This document shows positions 22,701 through 30,747 of a stretch of 64,000 nt of DNA, piece after piece (position 1 is the first letter of the stretch; each line of letters begins with the position of its first letter). The stretch comes from an uncultured Eubacterium sp. (lineage in GTDB: Bacteria; Bacillota; Clostridia; Lachnospirales; Lachnospiraceae): contig CANRTU010000009.1 of assembly GCA_947642745.1 (NCBI GenBank), positions 17,568 to 81,567 on the forward strand, in the 5' to 3' direction. Both the position numbers and the translations under genes were made by a program. The notes beneath the pieces are model-generated. The model saw nothing but the letters and a program-made list of their open reading frames with translations. It made no database searches and had not been told where the DNA came from.

Positions 22701-22859
22701 CGCAAATACCACATCTGCCCCGGCTGCCAGTGATGCCTCCGGATATCCGCTTTCCATAAATTCATGGCAAAAACTATCCAGAGGCGCTGACTGTTTTATG
22801 ATCTCAAATGTCCTGCATGGTCCGCCTGACAGGTAAAAATGTAACTGACAATGGTACAT
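19722..22859 (-). CDS. Hybrid sensor histidine kinase with two receiver domains
   Basis: About 1045 residues, no obvious membrane segment, so probably cytoplasmic. An N-terminal domain of unknown type (1-125) is followed by PAS-like domains (about 127-250, 255-380 and perhaps 390-510). HisKA has SNMSHDIRTPMNAIVGF (histidine about 544); HATPase has NLLSNAVKYT, DTGIGMS and GTGLGMA. Receiver 1 has phosphorylatable Asp in VIDWMLPDMNG (about 836) and receiver 2 in LMDVQMPVMDGYKA (about 975). No HPt domain or output protein is adjacent. The start at 22859 follows GGAGGAGAC; a further upstream start at 22913 is less likely. Confidence 0.93.
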   Translation of the reverse strand: MYHCQLHFYLSGGPCRTFEIIKQSAPLDSFCHEFMESGYPEASLAAGADVVFADLHNLDAKETVRILAAAKSENAELIVLADKKQIDSLFGELSKIKDIWILPMEDEEIKFRFFRWQQTVKLEKDFWQTSQYLDMTINNVPNLVWYKNNEGIHEKVNDSFCRTVSKTRQQVEGHTHASIWDVEQEDPACLESEQLVRNDRKTHVSEETIRTGEGSRILTTYKSPLYDLDGSVMGTVGVAIDITQERLYEQEIIQKNQTLEKIFTTIDCGVIRHTVDGTRVLSINKAALNILGYETQEEMQADGFLMVAETAFEEDKKKLRECIENLENEGDCVSIEYRVRHKNGDILHIMGNVKLLKEDGQLLYQRFLLDCTARKMEEEKERRRQMELIQALTRDYSIVCHFEPDADTGILLRDDGGSIFKPDDNGRITFKESMERYIQKVVHEEDREMLRQFSSAENLKMELADKQMNYVNYRVYVHGEMKYFQVRAVRTGRWSGQYGIVLGFRSVDEEIRNEMEKKDLLENALMQANRASKAKSIFLSNMSHDIRTPMNAIVGFTALAITHIDEKEQVTEYLKKIMTSGNHLLSLINDVLDMSRIESGKMHLDEKPCSLPDILHGLRNILQADIHAKQLDLYMDAVDVMNEEIYCDKLRLNQVLLNLLSNAVKYTGTGGIISMRITEKAGAPEGYANYEFTIRDTGIGMSGEFVSHIFEPFEREKSTTTSGIQGTGLGMAITKNIVDLMNGSIAVKSEQGEGTEVNVSFTFRLHCGIKEPQDIPKLKGCRALVIDDDFNTCDSVTYMLGQFGMRAEWTLSGKEALLRTHQAVTRGDVYTVYVIDWMLPDMNGIEVTRRIRKEMGEFVPIILLTAYDWLDIEDEAREAGVSAFCSKPLFLSELRGCLHAIVNPENEETDGVRKRGIAQHTGRILLAEDNEVNQEIAMAVLGDAGFTTDIAGNGQIAIEMLKKAGPGYYRLILMDVQMPVMDGYKATRVIRALEDRELASIPILAMTANAFEEDRQAALACGMNGHLAKPIDVQVLYNTLDRILS

Positions 22860-22930
22860 ACTGTCTCCTCCATGTTGATTCCTGCGCCATACGAAAATTG
22901 TCCCGCATTTCATCTTTTTGTTTTTTGTAT

Positions 22931-22959
22931 ATTATAACGCCATTTTCCAATATCATCAA
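22931..22959 (-). promoter_or_regulatory. SigA-type promoter of the hybrid kinase gene
   Basis: TTGATG (22959-22954), 17 bases, TATAAT (22936-22931) on the minus strand, about 70 bp before the chosen start. Confidence 0.75.
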
Positions 22960-23096
22960 GGGTAAACACCCTTTCTTGCATTATCCCGGATTGTATGTTA
23001 ACCTGATAGCAGAAATAATCCGGAAACGACGGACATTCACCGGTCCGTCCGGTAAAAAACCTGTGCAGCTGTCATCCGTGAAAGGAATTTATCCTG

Positions 23097-24791
23097 ATGA
23101 AAATATTACTCGTAGCTATTAATGCCCGATATATCCATTCAAACCCTGCCGTCTTTTCCCTGAAGGCCTGCGCCGGCGCCTATGCGTCCTGCGTGGATAT
23201 TGTGGAATTTACTATCAATGAACCGCCTTCCAGGATATTACGGGAAATCTACCAGAAGCGTCCGGACGTCACTGCCTTTTCCTGTTATATCTGGAACCGC
23301 ACCCTCACAGGACAGATCATCCGGGATCTGCGCAAAATACTGCCGGATATGGATATCTGGGCTGGCGGGCCGGAAGTTTCTTTTCACACTGCCAGCGTCA
23401 TCCGGGAATGGAATCTGCGGGGCATCCTGGCAGGTCCCGGAGAAGCCGCCTTCCATGAGCTTGTATCCGCCTATGCACAGGGCAGGGCGGACCAGCTGCC
23501 TGCCCTGCTGGATGAATCCTTTGCGGCAGTACGTCCGCTGGATGAAATTCCTTTCTGGTACGACAGCCTGAAGGATTTTACCCACCGGATCATCTATTAT
23601 GAGAGCAGCCGGGGCTGCCCTTTTTCCTGCAGCTACTGCCTGTCATCTGTTACAAAGACAATGGATTTTCGCTCCGTACCCAGAGTCTGCCGGGAACTGG
23701 ATTTCTTTCTGGAGCATCAGACAGCGCAGGTCAAATTTGTGGACCGCACGTTTAATTGTAATAAATCCCATGCCCTTCCTATTTTATGGCATATTTTAAA
23801 ACATGATAACGGAATTACGAATTTTCACTTTGAAATTGCGGCGGATCTGCTGGACGAAGACTATTTTGAAGTGCTGAAAAAAATGCGGCCGGGAGCTGTG
23901 CAGCTGGAAATCGGCGTCCAGTCCACCTGCCAGAAAACCATTCATGAAATCAGCCGGCGTACCGACTGGGAAAAACTGGCTGCCGCCGTCCGGCGTATCC
24001 GTTCCTGGCACAATATCCATATCCATCTGGATCTGATCGCCGGTCTTCCCTTCGAAGATCTGGCGACATTTCAGACGTCTTTTAACGACGTCTTCCGCCT
24101 TGGTCCCCAGCAGCTGCAGACCGGCTTTCTCAAGGTGCTGAAAGGATCGCCGATGGAGCGGCGGGCCGGAAATTATGACCTGCTGTATTCCGATGAGCCG
24201 CCCTACGAGGTGCTTTCCACCCGCTGGCTGTCCTTTGACGATCTCTGCCTGCTGAAACAGATCGCTGAAATGGTGGAATGCTATTACAATAGCGGACAAT
24301 TTTCACATACCCTGGACTATTTATGCGCATATTTTCCGTCGCCTTTTGCCATGTATAAAGCTCTTGCCCGCTGGTACGAAGCCCGGAGACTGACTACCCT
24401 CCAGCCTTCCAGGGTACGGAAATACGAAATTCTGCTGGAATTTGGCTCCGCCTGTACCGGTGAACGGCCAGATAACGGGACAATAATTGCCCGTTTAAAA
24501 GAATTACTTACTTATGACCTGTATCTGCGGGAACATATGAAAAGCAGACCTGCTTTCGCCTGTGATATAAAAGACCGTAAAAATATCATTGATGAAATAC
24601 TATATACAGAATCAAAAACCCACCAGCTGTTTCCGCAGCTGGCGGACTGCAGTTACCGGGAACTGACAAAACAGCTGCACGGAGAACTGTTTAATTATAT
24701 TTTCGAAACGCCTTCCGTAGTGTTCTTTTATTATGGAAAAAGAGATCCGCTGACAAATAACTGCGTCACGGAACTCTTTCCCATAAAATAA
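23097..24791 (+). CDS. B12-binding radical SAM protein (DUF4080 group)
   Basis: 564-residue protein. The N-terminal B12-binding fold begins MKILLVAINARYIHSNPAV with GGPEVSFH. The radical SAM core has CPFSCSYC (cysteines at 174, 178, 181) that bind the 4Fe-4S cluster, then HFEIAADLLDEDY and LHLDLIAGLPFED. A C-terminal DUF4080-like region of about 180 residues ends the protein. Members of this group are widespread in Clostridia without an assigned substrate. AAAGGAATTT precedes the ATG. It stands alone on the plus strand and is followed by repeat elements that could end its transcript. Confidence 0.88.
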   Translation: MKILLVAINARYIHSNPAVFSLKACAGAYASCVDIVEFTINEPPSRILREIYQKRPDVTAFSCYIWNRTLTGQIIRDLRKILPDMDIWAGGPEVSFHTASVIREWNLRGILAGPGEAAFHELVSAYAQGRADQLPALLDESFAAVRPLDEIPFWYDSLKDFTHRIIYYESSRGCPFSCSYCLSSVTKTMDFRSVPRVCRELDFFLEHQTAQVKFVDRTFNCNKSHALPILWHILKHDNGITNFHFEIAADLLDEDYFEVLKKMRPGAVQLEIGVQSTCQKTIHEISRRTDWEKLAAAVRRIRSWHNIHIHLDLIAGLPFEDLATFQTSFNDVFRLGPQQLQTGFLKVLKGSPMERRAGNYDLLYSDEPPYEVLSTRWLSFDDLCLLKQIAEMVECYYNSGQFSHTLDYLCAYFPSPFAMYKALARWYEARRLTTLQPSRVRKYEILLEFGSACTGERPDNGTIIARLKELLTYDLYLREHMKSRPAFACDIKDRKNIIDEILYTESKTHQLFPQLADCSYRELTKQLHGELFNYIFETPSVVFFYYGKRDPLTNNCVTELFPIK

Positions 24792-24920
24792 GTATCCGGC
24801 GAAGACGGATACTACGCCTGCGGCGGGCTGCCCCCTGGGGGCTGCATGTTCCTCTCCGCCACATGGCGATCCTGCCCGGAGGGCTTTACGCTATAGGATG
24901 ATCTTTCCTATAGCGTAAAA
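24791..24920 (+). repeat. GTATCCGGC element, copy 1
   Basis: First of a family of structured intergenic elements. Proximal hairpin at 24792-24813 (GTATCCGGC pairing with a degenerate ACGGATAC arm), conserved core ACATGGCGATCC followed by CCCGGAGGG, and a distal hairpin ending at 24920 with stem TTTACGCTATAGGA against TCCTATAGCGTAAA. Starts at the last base of the radical SAM stop codon. Confidence 0.88.
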
Positions 24921-25040
24921 GGTATCCGGCGAAGACGGATACTACGCTTGCGGCGGATTGCCCATGTTCCTCCCCGCCACATGGCGATCCTGCCCAGATG
25001 ACTTTCCTTTACAGGACGCTCTTTCCTGTAAAGGAAAAAA
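24921..25040 (+). repeat. GTATCCGGC element, copy 2
   Basis: Directly follows copy 1 in the same orientation. Same proximal hairpin and core (ACATGGCGATCC), but the distal stem is TTTCCTTTACAGGA against TCCTGTAAAGGAAA: a different sequence with pairing kept. Confidence 0.88.
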
Positions 25041-25061
25041 GTATCCGGCTCCGCCGGATAC
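25041..25061 (-). terminator. GTATCCGGC hairpin acting as terminator for the PFL gene
   Basis: Perfect 9-bp stem GTATCCGGC/GCCGGATAC with a 3-base loop. On the minus strand it is followed by six T (25040-25035) and sits 16 bp after the PFL gene. It is the proximal hairpin of a third, truncated copy of the repeat family and looks reused as a terminator. Confidence 0.8.
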
Positions 25062-25076
25062 TCTGTCAGATCCTGT

Positions 25077-26441
25077 CTAATTTTTAAAGCTGTGCACCGG
25101 CGCCGGAATCCTGCCAGCCCGGTTTATAAATGCGCCGCAGTCGTACGGATTGACAGCCATCACCGGGGCATGGCCCAGCAGCCCTCCAAATTCCACCGTA
25201 TCTCCCACATCCTTGCCGATCACCGGGATCAGGCGCACCGCCGTCGTCTTCTGGTTAATCATACCAATGGCCATTTCATCCGCAATAATTCCCGCTATGA
25301 CAGACGCTTTTGTATTTCCCGGCACTGCGATCATATCCAGTCCCACCGAGCATACACAGGTCATGGCCTCCAGCTTCTCCAGCGTGAGCGCTCCGGCCTC
25401 CACGGCGTCAATCATTCCCTGGTCTTCGCTGACCGGAATAAATGCCCCGCTTAATCCCCCCACATAGGAAGACGCCATAATACCGCCCTTTTTCACCTGG
25501 TCATTCAGCAGCGCCAGCGCTGCGGTAGTACCCGGCGCACCGGCATATTCCACACCGATCTCATGCAGAATATCCGCCACACTGTCCCCCACCGCCGGTG
25601 TAGGCGCCAGTGACAGATCAATAATGCCAAAAGGAACGCCCAGCTGTCTGGAAGCTTCTTTTGCCACCAGCTGGCCCGCCCTGGTAATCTTAAACGCAGT
25701 TTTCTTAATCGTTTCGCAGAGCACCTCAAAGCTCTCTCCCCGTACCTGCTCCAGCGCCTTTTTGACCACTCCCGGACCGCTGACTCCCACGTGTATGATA
25801 GCGTCCGCTTCCGTAACGCCGTGAAACGCCCCGGCCATAAACGGATTATCGTCCGGTGCGTTGCAGAATACGACCAGTTTGGCGCAGCCCAGGGAATCCC
25901 GTTCCTTCGTCCGCTCTGCGGTTTCTTTTACAATCCCGCCCATCAGCCGCACAGCGTCCATATCAATGCCCGTCTTTGTGGAACCCAGGCTGACCGAGCC
26001 GCATACAAACTCTGTTTCCGCCAGCGCTTTTGGAATGGAACGGATCAGACGTTCATCTGCCGTAGTCATACCCTTGGACACCAGCGCTGAATAACCGCCT
26101 ATAAAATTGACCCCGGTCTCCTTCGCCGCCCGGTCCAGCGTCTTTGCAATCGTCACAAAATCATCCGGCGACTGGCAGGCTGCGCCTCCCACCAGTGCGA
26201 TGGGCGTCACGGATATGCGTTTATTGACAATGGGAATACAGTAGCTGTTTTCTATATTCTCCCCTACCGCTACCAGATTCTTCGCTACAGTCGTAATCTT
26301 ATCATAAATCTTTTGATTTAACCGGGAAAGATCTGCGTCGATACAGTCAAGCAGGCTGATACCCATTGTAATGGTACGCACATCCAGATTTTCCTGCTCA
26401 ATCATTTTATTTGTTTCAGCAACTTCGCCAATATTGATCAT
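25077..26441 (-). CDS. PFL family protein (UPF0210/DUF711)
   Basis: 454-residue protein of the UPF0210 family, structurally related to pyruvate formate-lyase-like folds but with no known reaction. Traits: [15 protein letters not shown] at the start, [49 protein letters not shown] and [20 protein letters not shown] precedes the ATG. The ACT-domain gene is 12 bp upstream; the two are nearly always paired, which suggests the ACT protein regulates this one. Confidence 0.9.
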   Translation of the reverse strand: MINIGEVAETNKMIEQENLDVRTITMGISLLDCIDADLSRLNQKIYDKITTVAKNLVAVGENIENSYCIPIVNKRISVTPIALVGGAACQSPDDFVTIAKTLDRAAKETGVNFIGGYSALVSKGMTTADERLIRSIPKALAETEFVCGSVSLGSTKTGIDMDAVRLMGGIVKETAERTKERDSLGCAKLVVFCNAPDDNPFMAGAFHGVTEADAIIHVGVSGPGVVKKALEQVRGESFEVLCETIKKTAFKITRAGQLVAKEASRQLGVPFGIIDLSLAPTPAVGDSVADILHEIGVEYAGAPGTTAALALLNDQVKKGGIMASSYVGGLSGAFIPVSEDQGMIDAVEAGALTLEKLEAMTCVCSVGLDMIAVPGNTKASVIAGIIADEMAIGMINQKTTAVRLIPVIGKDVGDTVEFGGLLGHAPVMAVNPYDCGAFINRAGRIPAPVHSFKN

Positions 26442-26453
26442 ATATTATCTCCA

Positions 26454-26738
26454 TTAAATACGGTGCATCTGTTCAAAAATTTCTTCCTTCTGGCATTTAA
26501 TACTGACGCCGATTTCCCTGCCGATCCGGTCCAGTTCCCCGGAACAGGCGGAAAACGACACTGCGGACGCATTCATGTCCACGATCATCATCATATTAAA
26601 ATATCCCTGAATGATTGTCTGGGATATATCCAGCACGTTAATGCCATTTTCGGACAGATAAGTACATACCCTGGCAATAATGCCCACGGTATCTTTTCCC
26701 AGAACAGTAATTATCACTTTGTCTGCTTCTTTCTGCAT
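26454..26738 (-). CDS. ACT domain protein (UPF0237)
   Basis: 94-residue single-ACT-domain protein: KVIITVLGKDTVGIIARVCTYL, DISQTIIQGYFNMMMIVDM. The ACT fold binds small ligands such as amino acids; the ligand here is unknown. GAGGAAGAAACC precedes the ATG. Followed by the PFL-family gene, its usual partner. Confidence 0.9.
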   Translation of the reverse strand: MQKEADKVIITVLGKDTVGIIARVCTYLSENGINVLDISQTIIQGYFNMMMIVDMNASAVSFSACSGELDRIGREIGVSIKCQKEEIFEQMHRI

Positions 26739-26782
26739 GGTTTCTTCCTCTTTTCTATTACTATCAGGATTCCGGCGTTTCC

Positions 26783-27580
26783 TTACGCACAGATCATCCT
26801 GGACGGCTCACTGCGCTTTGCCACATAAATCGGAAAGTCATCCCCTTTGTACGGATTTTCCCCCATTGTTATTTCCAGTCGTACTGTTTCGTAAGCCAGC
26901 TCCGCATAATTATTTTCTTTACTCAGATGTCCCAGCACAACCGCCCGGAACTTATCATGGAGCAGACTTCCCAGCAGCCGGCCGGAAAGTACATTGGACA
27001 GATGTCCCCGCTCCCCCAGTATCCGCTGTTTTAACGGATACGGATAGCTGCCTGTCTGAAGCATACGGACATCATGGTTTGCTTCCAGCAGCAGCAGATC
27101 CAGATCCTGCAGCTGGCTGACCAGCGCATCGTCATAGGTTCCCAGGTCTGTAATCACACCGGTTCTGTGGCGCTGCGTCCGCATCAGATAGGCCACCGGA
27201 TCCGCCGCATCATGGGAAATCGCCAGCGGATGCACCGTCATATTCCCGATCTGGAAATCCTGTCCCGGAACAATGGGATGCAGCAGGCTCTCATCAATTT
27301 TTCCTACTGATTTTGTAGCCATCACCGCATCCAGCGTACCTTTTGTGCCATAAACCGGCAGCCCGTACCGGCGGGCCAGTACGCCCAGCCCGGCAATGTG
27401 GTCGATATGTTCATGAGTCACAAGTACCGCTTCCATCTCCCCCGTCTTTAATCCGACGGAATTTAAACCGGTTTCGATCCGCCTGCCACTGATTCCCGCA
27501 TCCACCAGCAGATGGGAATCCGCTGTGCCTACGCAAATGCAGTTCCCACTGCTGCCGCTTGCAATACTACATAATTCCAT
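26783..27580 (-). CDS. MBL-fold metallohydrolase, WalJ/YycJ-like
   Basis: 265-residue metallo-beta-lactamase-fold hydrolase. Metal motif VTHEHIDHIAGLG (HxHxDH), SGSSGNCICVG near the start, later histidines in HDAADPVAYLM and VLGHLSKENNYAELA. The WalJ group acts in cell-wall/division coordination and on exonucleolytic DNA processing in Firmicutes; which role applies here is inferred only. It begins 2 bp after the CoaE-FtsA-like stop, so translational coupling is likely. walKR is not adjacent. Confidence 0.85.
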   Translation of the reverse strand: MELCSIASGSSGNCICVGTADSHLLVDAGISGRRIETGLNSVGLKTGEMEAVLVTHEHIDHIAGLGVLARRYGLPVYGTKGTLDAVMATKSVGKIDESLLHPIVPGQDFQIGNMTVHPLAISHDAADPVAYLMRTQRHRTGVITDLGTYDDALVSQLQDLDLLLLEANHDVRMLQTGSYPYPLKQRILGERGHLSNVLSGRLLGSLLHDKFRAVVLGHLSKENNYAELAYETVRLEITMGENPYKGDDFPIYVAKRSEPSRMICA

Positions 27581-27582
27581 CT

Positions 27583-30500
27583 TTAGAATTCCTTCCAGAA
27601 AATGTCTATTTTATCACCCGGGTTAAGATTTTGTGTATACTGTGCGTCCATGCCATTCACCTGCGTAATCAGCATTCGTCCCCTGGCCGTTGACAGGTCA
27701 AACTCAAAATGATCGAATATATCCACAAAAATATATTCTTCTTTATTTCCCAGTGTAATATTTTCACCGTTTACTGTCACACAGAACTGCCCTTCCTCCT
27801 GCGGCTGTCCGCCTGTTTCACCAGCCGCCTGATCCGGACCGGACGGCTGCGTTTCCCCATAAGAAGTTCCCGGCTGCGGCGCATGATACCCGGCTGCTGA
27901 CTGGCTGTCCGCAAATGCCCCCGCAGCCTGTGCTGTTTCCGGCGCCGGCTCCACTGTCTGACTGCCGCCTGCAGAATACTCCGCCATCCCGGCTGTCCCG
28001 GACTGGCCGCCGTCTGTAATGTCCGTCCCAGCCGCTTCCTGTGTATACGCAGCTGCATAGGGCTGGCCGGCAGCACGCTCCTGTGCGCCGGCGCTTCCTG
28101 TCTGCGGGCCGGATTCCCCGGACGGTCCGGTCAGAGCCATACGCTCTTTCCCCTCTATGGCACGCACAGGCCCGGTCCCTTCTTCCTGATCCGTGTCCTC
28201 CTGCCGCTTTGCGTTTCCGGCCGCCACTGCGGCAGTTTCCCTTACGGCAATCTGTGTCGTCTCCTCTCCCAGATCCGTTATCCTGCCCTCCGGCAGCGCT
28301 TTCGGATATGCATCCTCCGGAGCGGAACGGTAATTAAGCACTGTCCAGTCCACACTGAAATTCTCATATACAAGTGTCTGCAGTCCTTCCACACGGTTGT
28401 TAACCAGAATATCCGCATATGGGTCCAGCTCCACGTCCATAAATTCCGCCAGCTGCGCCACAGTATAAAATCCCCTGGTAACAATGTCGTCCCCTTCCTG
28501 AATCTCATAGGTCGGAGGCTCTAAAATACCGTTCACTTCCACATACCTTGGACAGGTAATCATACGGCCGTTCACTTCAAATACAATCGTAGAACTGTTG
28601 TATTCCTCCAGCTCACCCACCGTATAATGGGCCTGACTGCCAGCCGTAGACGGTTCAATGGTAATATAACAGTTTGGTTCAATCGGATCGTTGATGGACG
28701 CCGGCTTGTCATTCATCATTACTACGGCCGCTTCGCCCACTTCGCCCCTGGCAATCCTCGGCCGGCCGTTTACCGTATAATTGATCTCTTTTCCCCGTTT
28801 CGGGAACAGCTGTCCGTTCGGAAAACCTGCCTGAATGGCCGCATCCACAATGGTCAGTTTGTTATTATCATACAGTTTTAACCGTTCCCCGTTAAAATGT
28901 ACCATAATGAAATTATTTTTCTGTTCATAATAATTCAGACAGATACCAACCGGTGTAACCAGCAGCGGATCTTTTTCGATATCTTCCTGTACAAAGGTCA
29001 CTTGTTTTAACACTTCCGCCCCACGCAGCGCCACACGCTCCTGAGGCAGTTCCAGCTTTTTGGCCAGCTTTTCGTCAAAACTGTGGATCTTTCCACCGCC
29101 GCCTACGATGAAGGTAGCGCTGACTGTCTGGTCGCCGTTTAATTCCTTGATTTTATCCGCAATATCAGTGGTCATTTTATCCACCAGCGGCTCTGTCAGC
29201 TTCCATACCTCTTCGGCTTTGATCGTATGCTTCAGGCTCATAATATCTTCAAATTCAATATCGCCCTCAGCAGCTGAGGCGAGCTTGATATGCTCCGCCA
29301 TTTTAAAATCTACCAGGTAATGCTGTACAATGGTTTCTGTCAGCTCATCCCCCGCAAACGGGATCATGCCGTAAGCGATAATGCTTCCGTCCCTGGTCAG
29401 GGAAATATCGGACGTACCGGCTCCCACATCCACCAGGGCGATATTGAGCATACGGAAATTTTCCGGTACCGCAATATCCATGGCTGCAATAGGCTCCAGC
29501 GTCATATTGGCCACGGTAAGCCCCGCAAAGCCCACCGCCATATACAGACCGTCCACCACATCTTCCGGCAGAAACGTCACGATAATTTTTTCCGCGATTT
29601 TATCCGCCTTGTGACTCTCCAGATTCGAAAAAACCTCGTCGTTTAAATAGTATTTCATAATGGAGTAACCCACGCAGTAGAATTTATAATTAGTATCATT
29701 GATTTCCTTCAGTTTTTGTGCCGCTTTGTCCACTCCCAGCAGATCCAGGGTATGGATATGCTCCCTGGTGACAATGGTCTCCTCCGGAAACTCATATTCC
29801 ACATCCGTCGTGATGGTCTTTAACACACGGCCGGCAGCAGCGATACATACTTCCGTCAGTTCTTCACCGATCTGGTCTTCCAGCTTTTCTTTTATAATGG
29901 AAATCGTGCGCCCCACACGGCCGATATCGTGAATCTGGCCGTCCAGCATTGCCCGGGTTTCATGTTCCATCATATACTGTGCCACTACGATAAATTCTTT
30001 GTCTTCTTTGTAGCCTACCGTGCCTACCACGTTACGTGTGCCGATATCCAGTCCGAATACAAACTGCTTCTTCTCGTCCTGCGCCTCCTGTTGCCCGCCT
30101 GTTCTTCCCATCTGCTTCTCTCCTTTATTATGCAGCAGCTGTGCCAGCTGCAGATATACTTGTGCAATTGGTCCGTTATTATCAATGATGACCCTGCAAT
30201 GCTGGCGGTATTCCACATCCGGAAGCTGGGCTTCAAAGATCTGCTCCACTTTTTCCTCTGAATAACCACGGCTTTCCATCAGACGCTTTTTACGGTTTTC
30301 CCTGGTGACATAGATATACCACAATTCATCACAGATTTTATCATATCCTTCTTCTATTAACAGCGCTGCCTCCAGCACCACATAATCAGTCGTACTTCTT
30401 AAACGTTCTTTTTCTACCTCTTTTAAAATATAGTCTTTGACTGCCGGATGGACAATACTGTTCATTTTTTCCCGTTTGGCATCGTCCGAAAAAATAATCT

Positions 30501-30717
30501 CCGCCAGACGCCTGCGGTTGATCCTGCCATTGTGCAGCCATATCTTTTCCTGCGCAAATTCCTTCTGAAGCCTGACATAGCAGTCGAAGCCCGGTTCCAT
30601 AATATCATGGGCAATCTCGTCTGCGATCAGTGTCCTTACCCTGTAATTTTCCCTCAGATAAGCAAGGATCGTGGATTTCCCCGCACCGACCCCGCCTGTA
30701 ATCCCTATAAACTTCAT
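27583..30717 (-). CDS. Fused dephospho-CoA kinase and FtsA-like protein
   Basis: One open frame of 1044 residues. Residues 1-200 are CoaE (last step of CoA synthesis): P-loop GITGGVGAGKSTI, ADEIAHDIMEPG, HPAVKDYI. From Met203 the sequence is an actin-fold FtsA-like ATPase: FGLDIGTRNVVGTVG, VDVGAGTSDISL and IVGGGGKIHSFDEKL, then a beta-rich region, a long Gln/Gly/Ala-rich linker and a conserved-looking C-terminal domain (ITLGNKEEYIFVDIFDHF). An AAAGGAG sits just before the codon for Met203 (position 30111), so a free FtsA-like protein could also be made. The CoaE part is called on motifs; the fusion may be natural or the result of a small indel. Adjacent to polA (30 bp upstream). Confidence 0.85.
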   Translation of the reverse strand: MKFIGITGGVGAGKSTILAYLRENYRVRTLIADEIAHDIMEPGFDCYVRLQKEFAQEKIWLHNGRINRRRLAEIIFSDDAKREKMNSIVHPAVKDYILKEVEKERLRSTTDYVVLEAALLIEEGYDKICDELWYIYVTRENRKKRLMESRGYSEEKVEQIFEAQLPDVEYRQHCRVIIDNNGPIAQVYLQLAQLLHNKGEKQMGRTGGQQEAQDEKKQFVFGLDIGTRNVVGTVGYKEDKEFIVVAQYMMEHETRAMLDGQIHDIGRVGRTISIIKEKLEDQIGEELTEVCIAAAGRVLKTITTDVEYEFPEETIVTREHIHTLDLLGVDKAAQKLKEINDTNYKFYCVGYSIMKYYLNDEVFSNLESHKADKIAEKIIVTFLPEDVVDGLYMAVGFAGLTVANMTLEPIAAMDIAVPENFRMLNIALVDVGAGTSDISLTRDGSIIAYGMIPFAGDELTETIVQHYLVDFKMAEHIKLASAAEGDIEFEDIMSLKHTIKAEEVWKLTEPLVDKMTTDIADKIKELNGDQTVSATFIVGGGGKIHSFDEKLAKKLELPQERVALRGAEVLKQVTFVQEDIEKDPLLVTPVGICLNYYEQKNNFIMVHFNGERLKLYDNNKLTIVDAAIQAGFPNGQLFPKRGKEINYTVNGRPRIARGEVGEAAVVMMNDKPASINDPIEPNCYITIEPSTAGSQAHYTVGELEEYNSSTIVFEVNGRMITCPRYVEVNGILEPPTYEIQEGDDIVTRGFYTVAQLAEFMDVELDPYADILVNNRVEGLQTLVYENFSVDWTVLNYRSAPEDAYPKALPEGRITDLGEETTQIAVRETAAVAAGNAKRQEDTDQEEGTGPVRAIEGKERMALTGPSGESGPQTGSAGAQERAAGQPYAAAYTQEAAGTDITDGGQSGTAGMAEYSAGGSQTVEPAPETAQAAGAFADSQSAAGYHAPQPGTSYGETQPSGPDQAAGETGGQPQEEGQFCVTVNGENITLGNKEEYIFVDIFDHFEFDLSTARGRMLITQVNGMDAQYTQNLNPGDKIDIFWKEF

Positions 30718-30747
30718 CCCGCTCTCTCTCCTAATACCTTACCAGCC

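Noticed and set aside
24791..25061. CRISPR array from regularly spaced GTATCCGGC hairpins
   Set aside because: Units are about 126 bp and similar over their full length, with no short-repeat/unique-spacer pattern and no cas genes.
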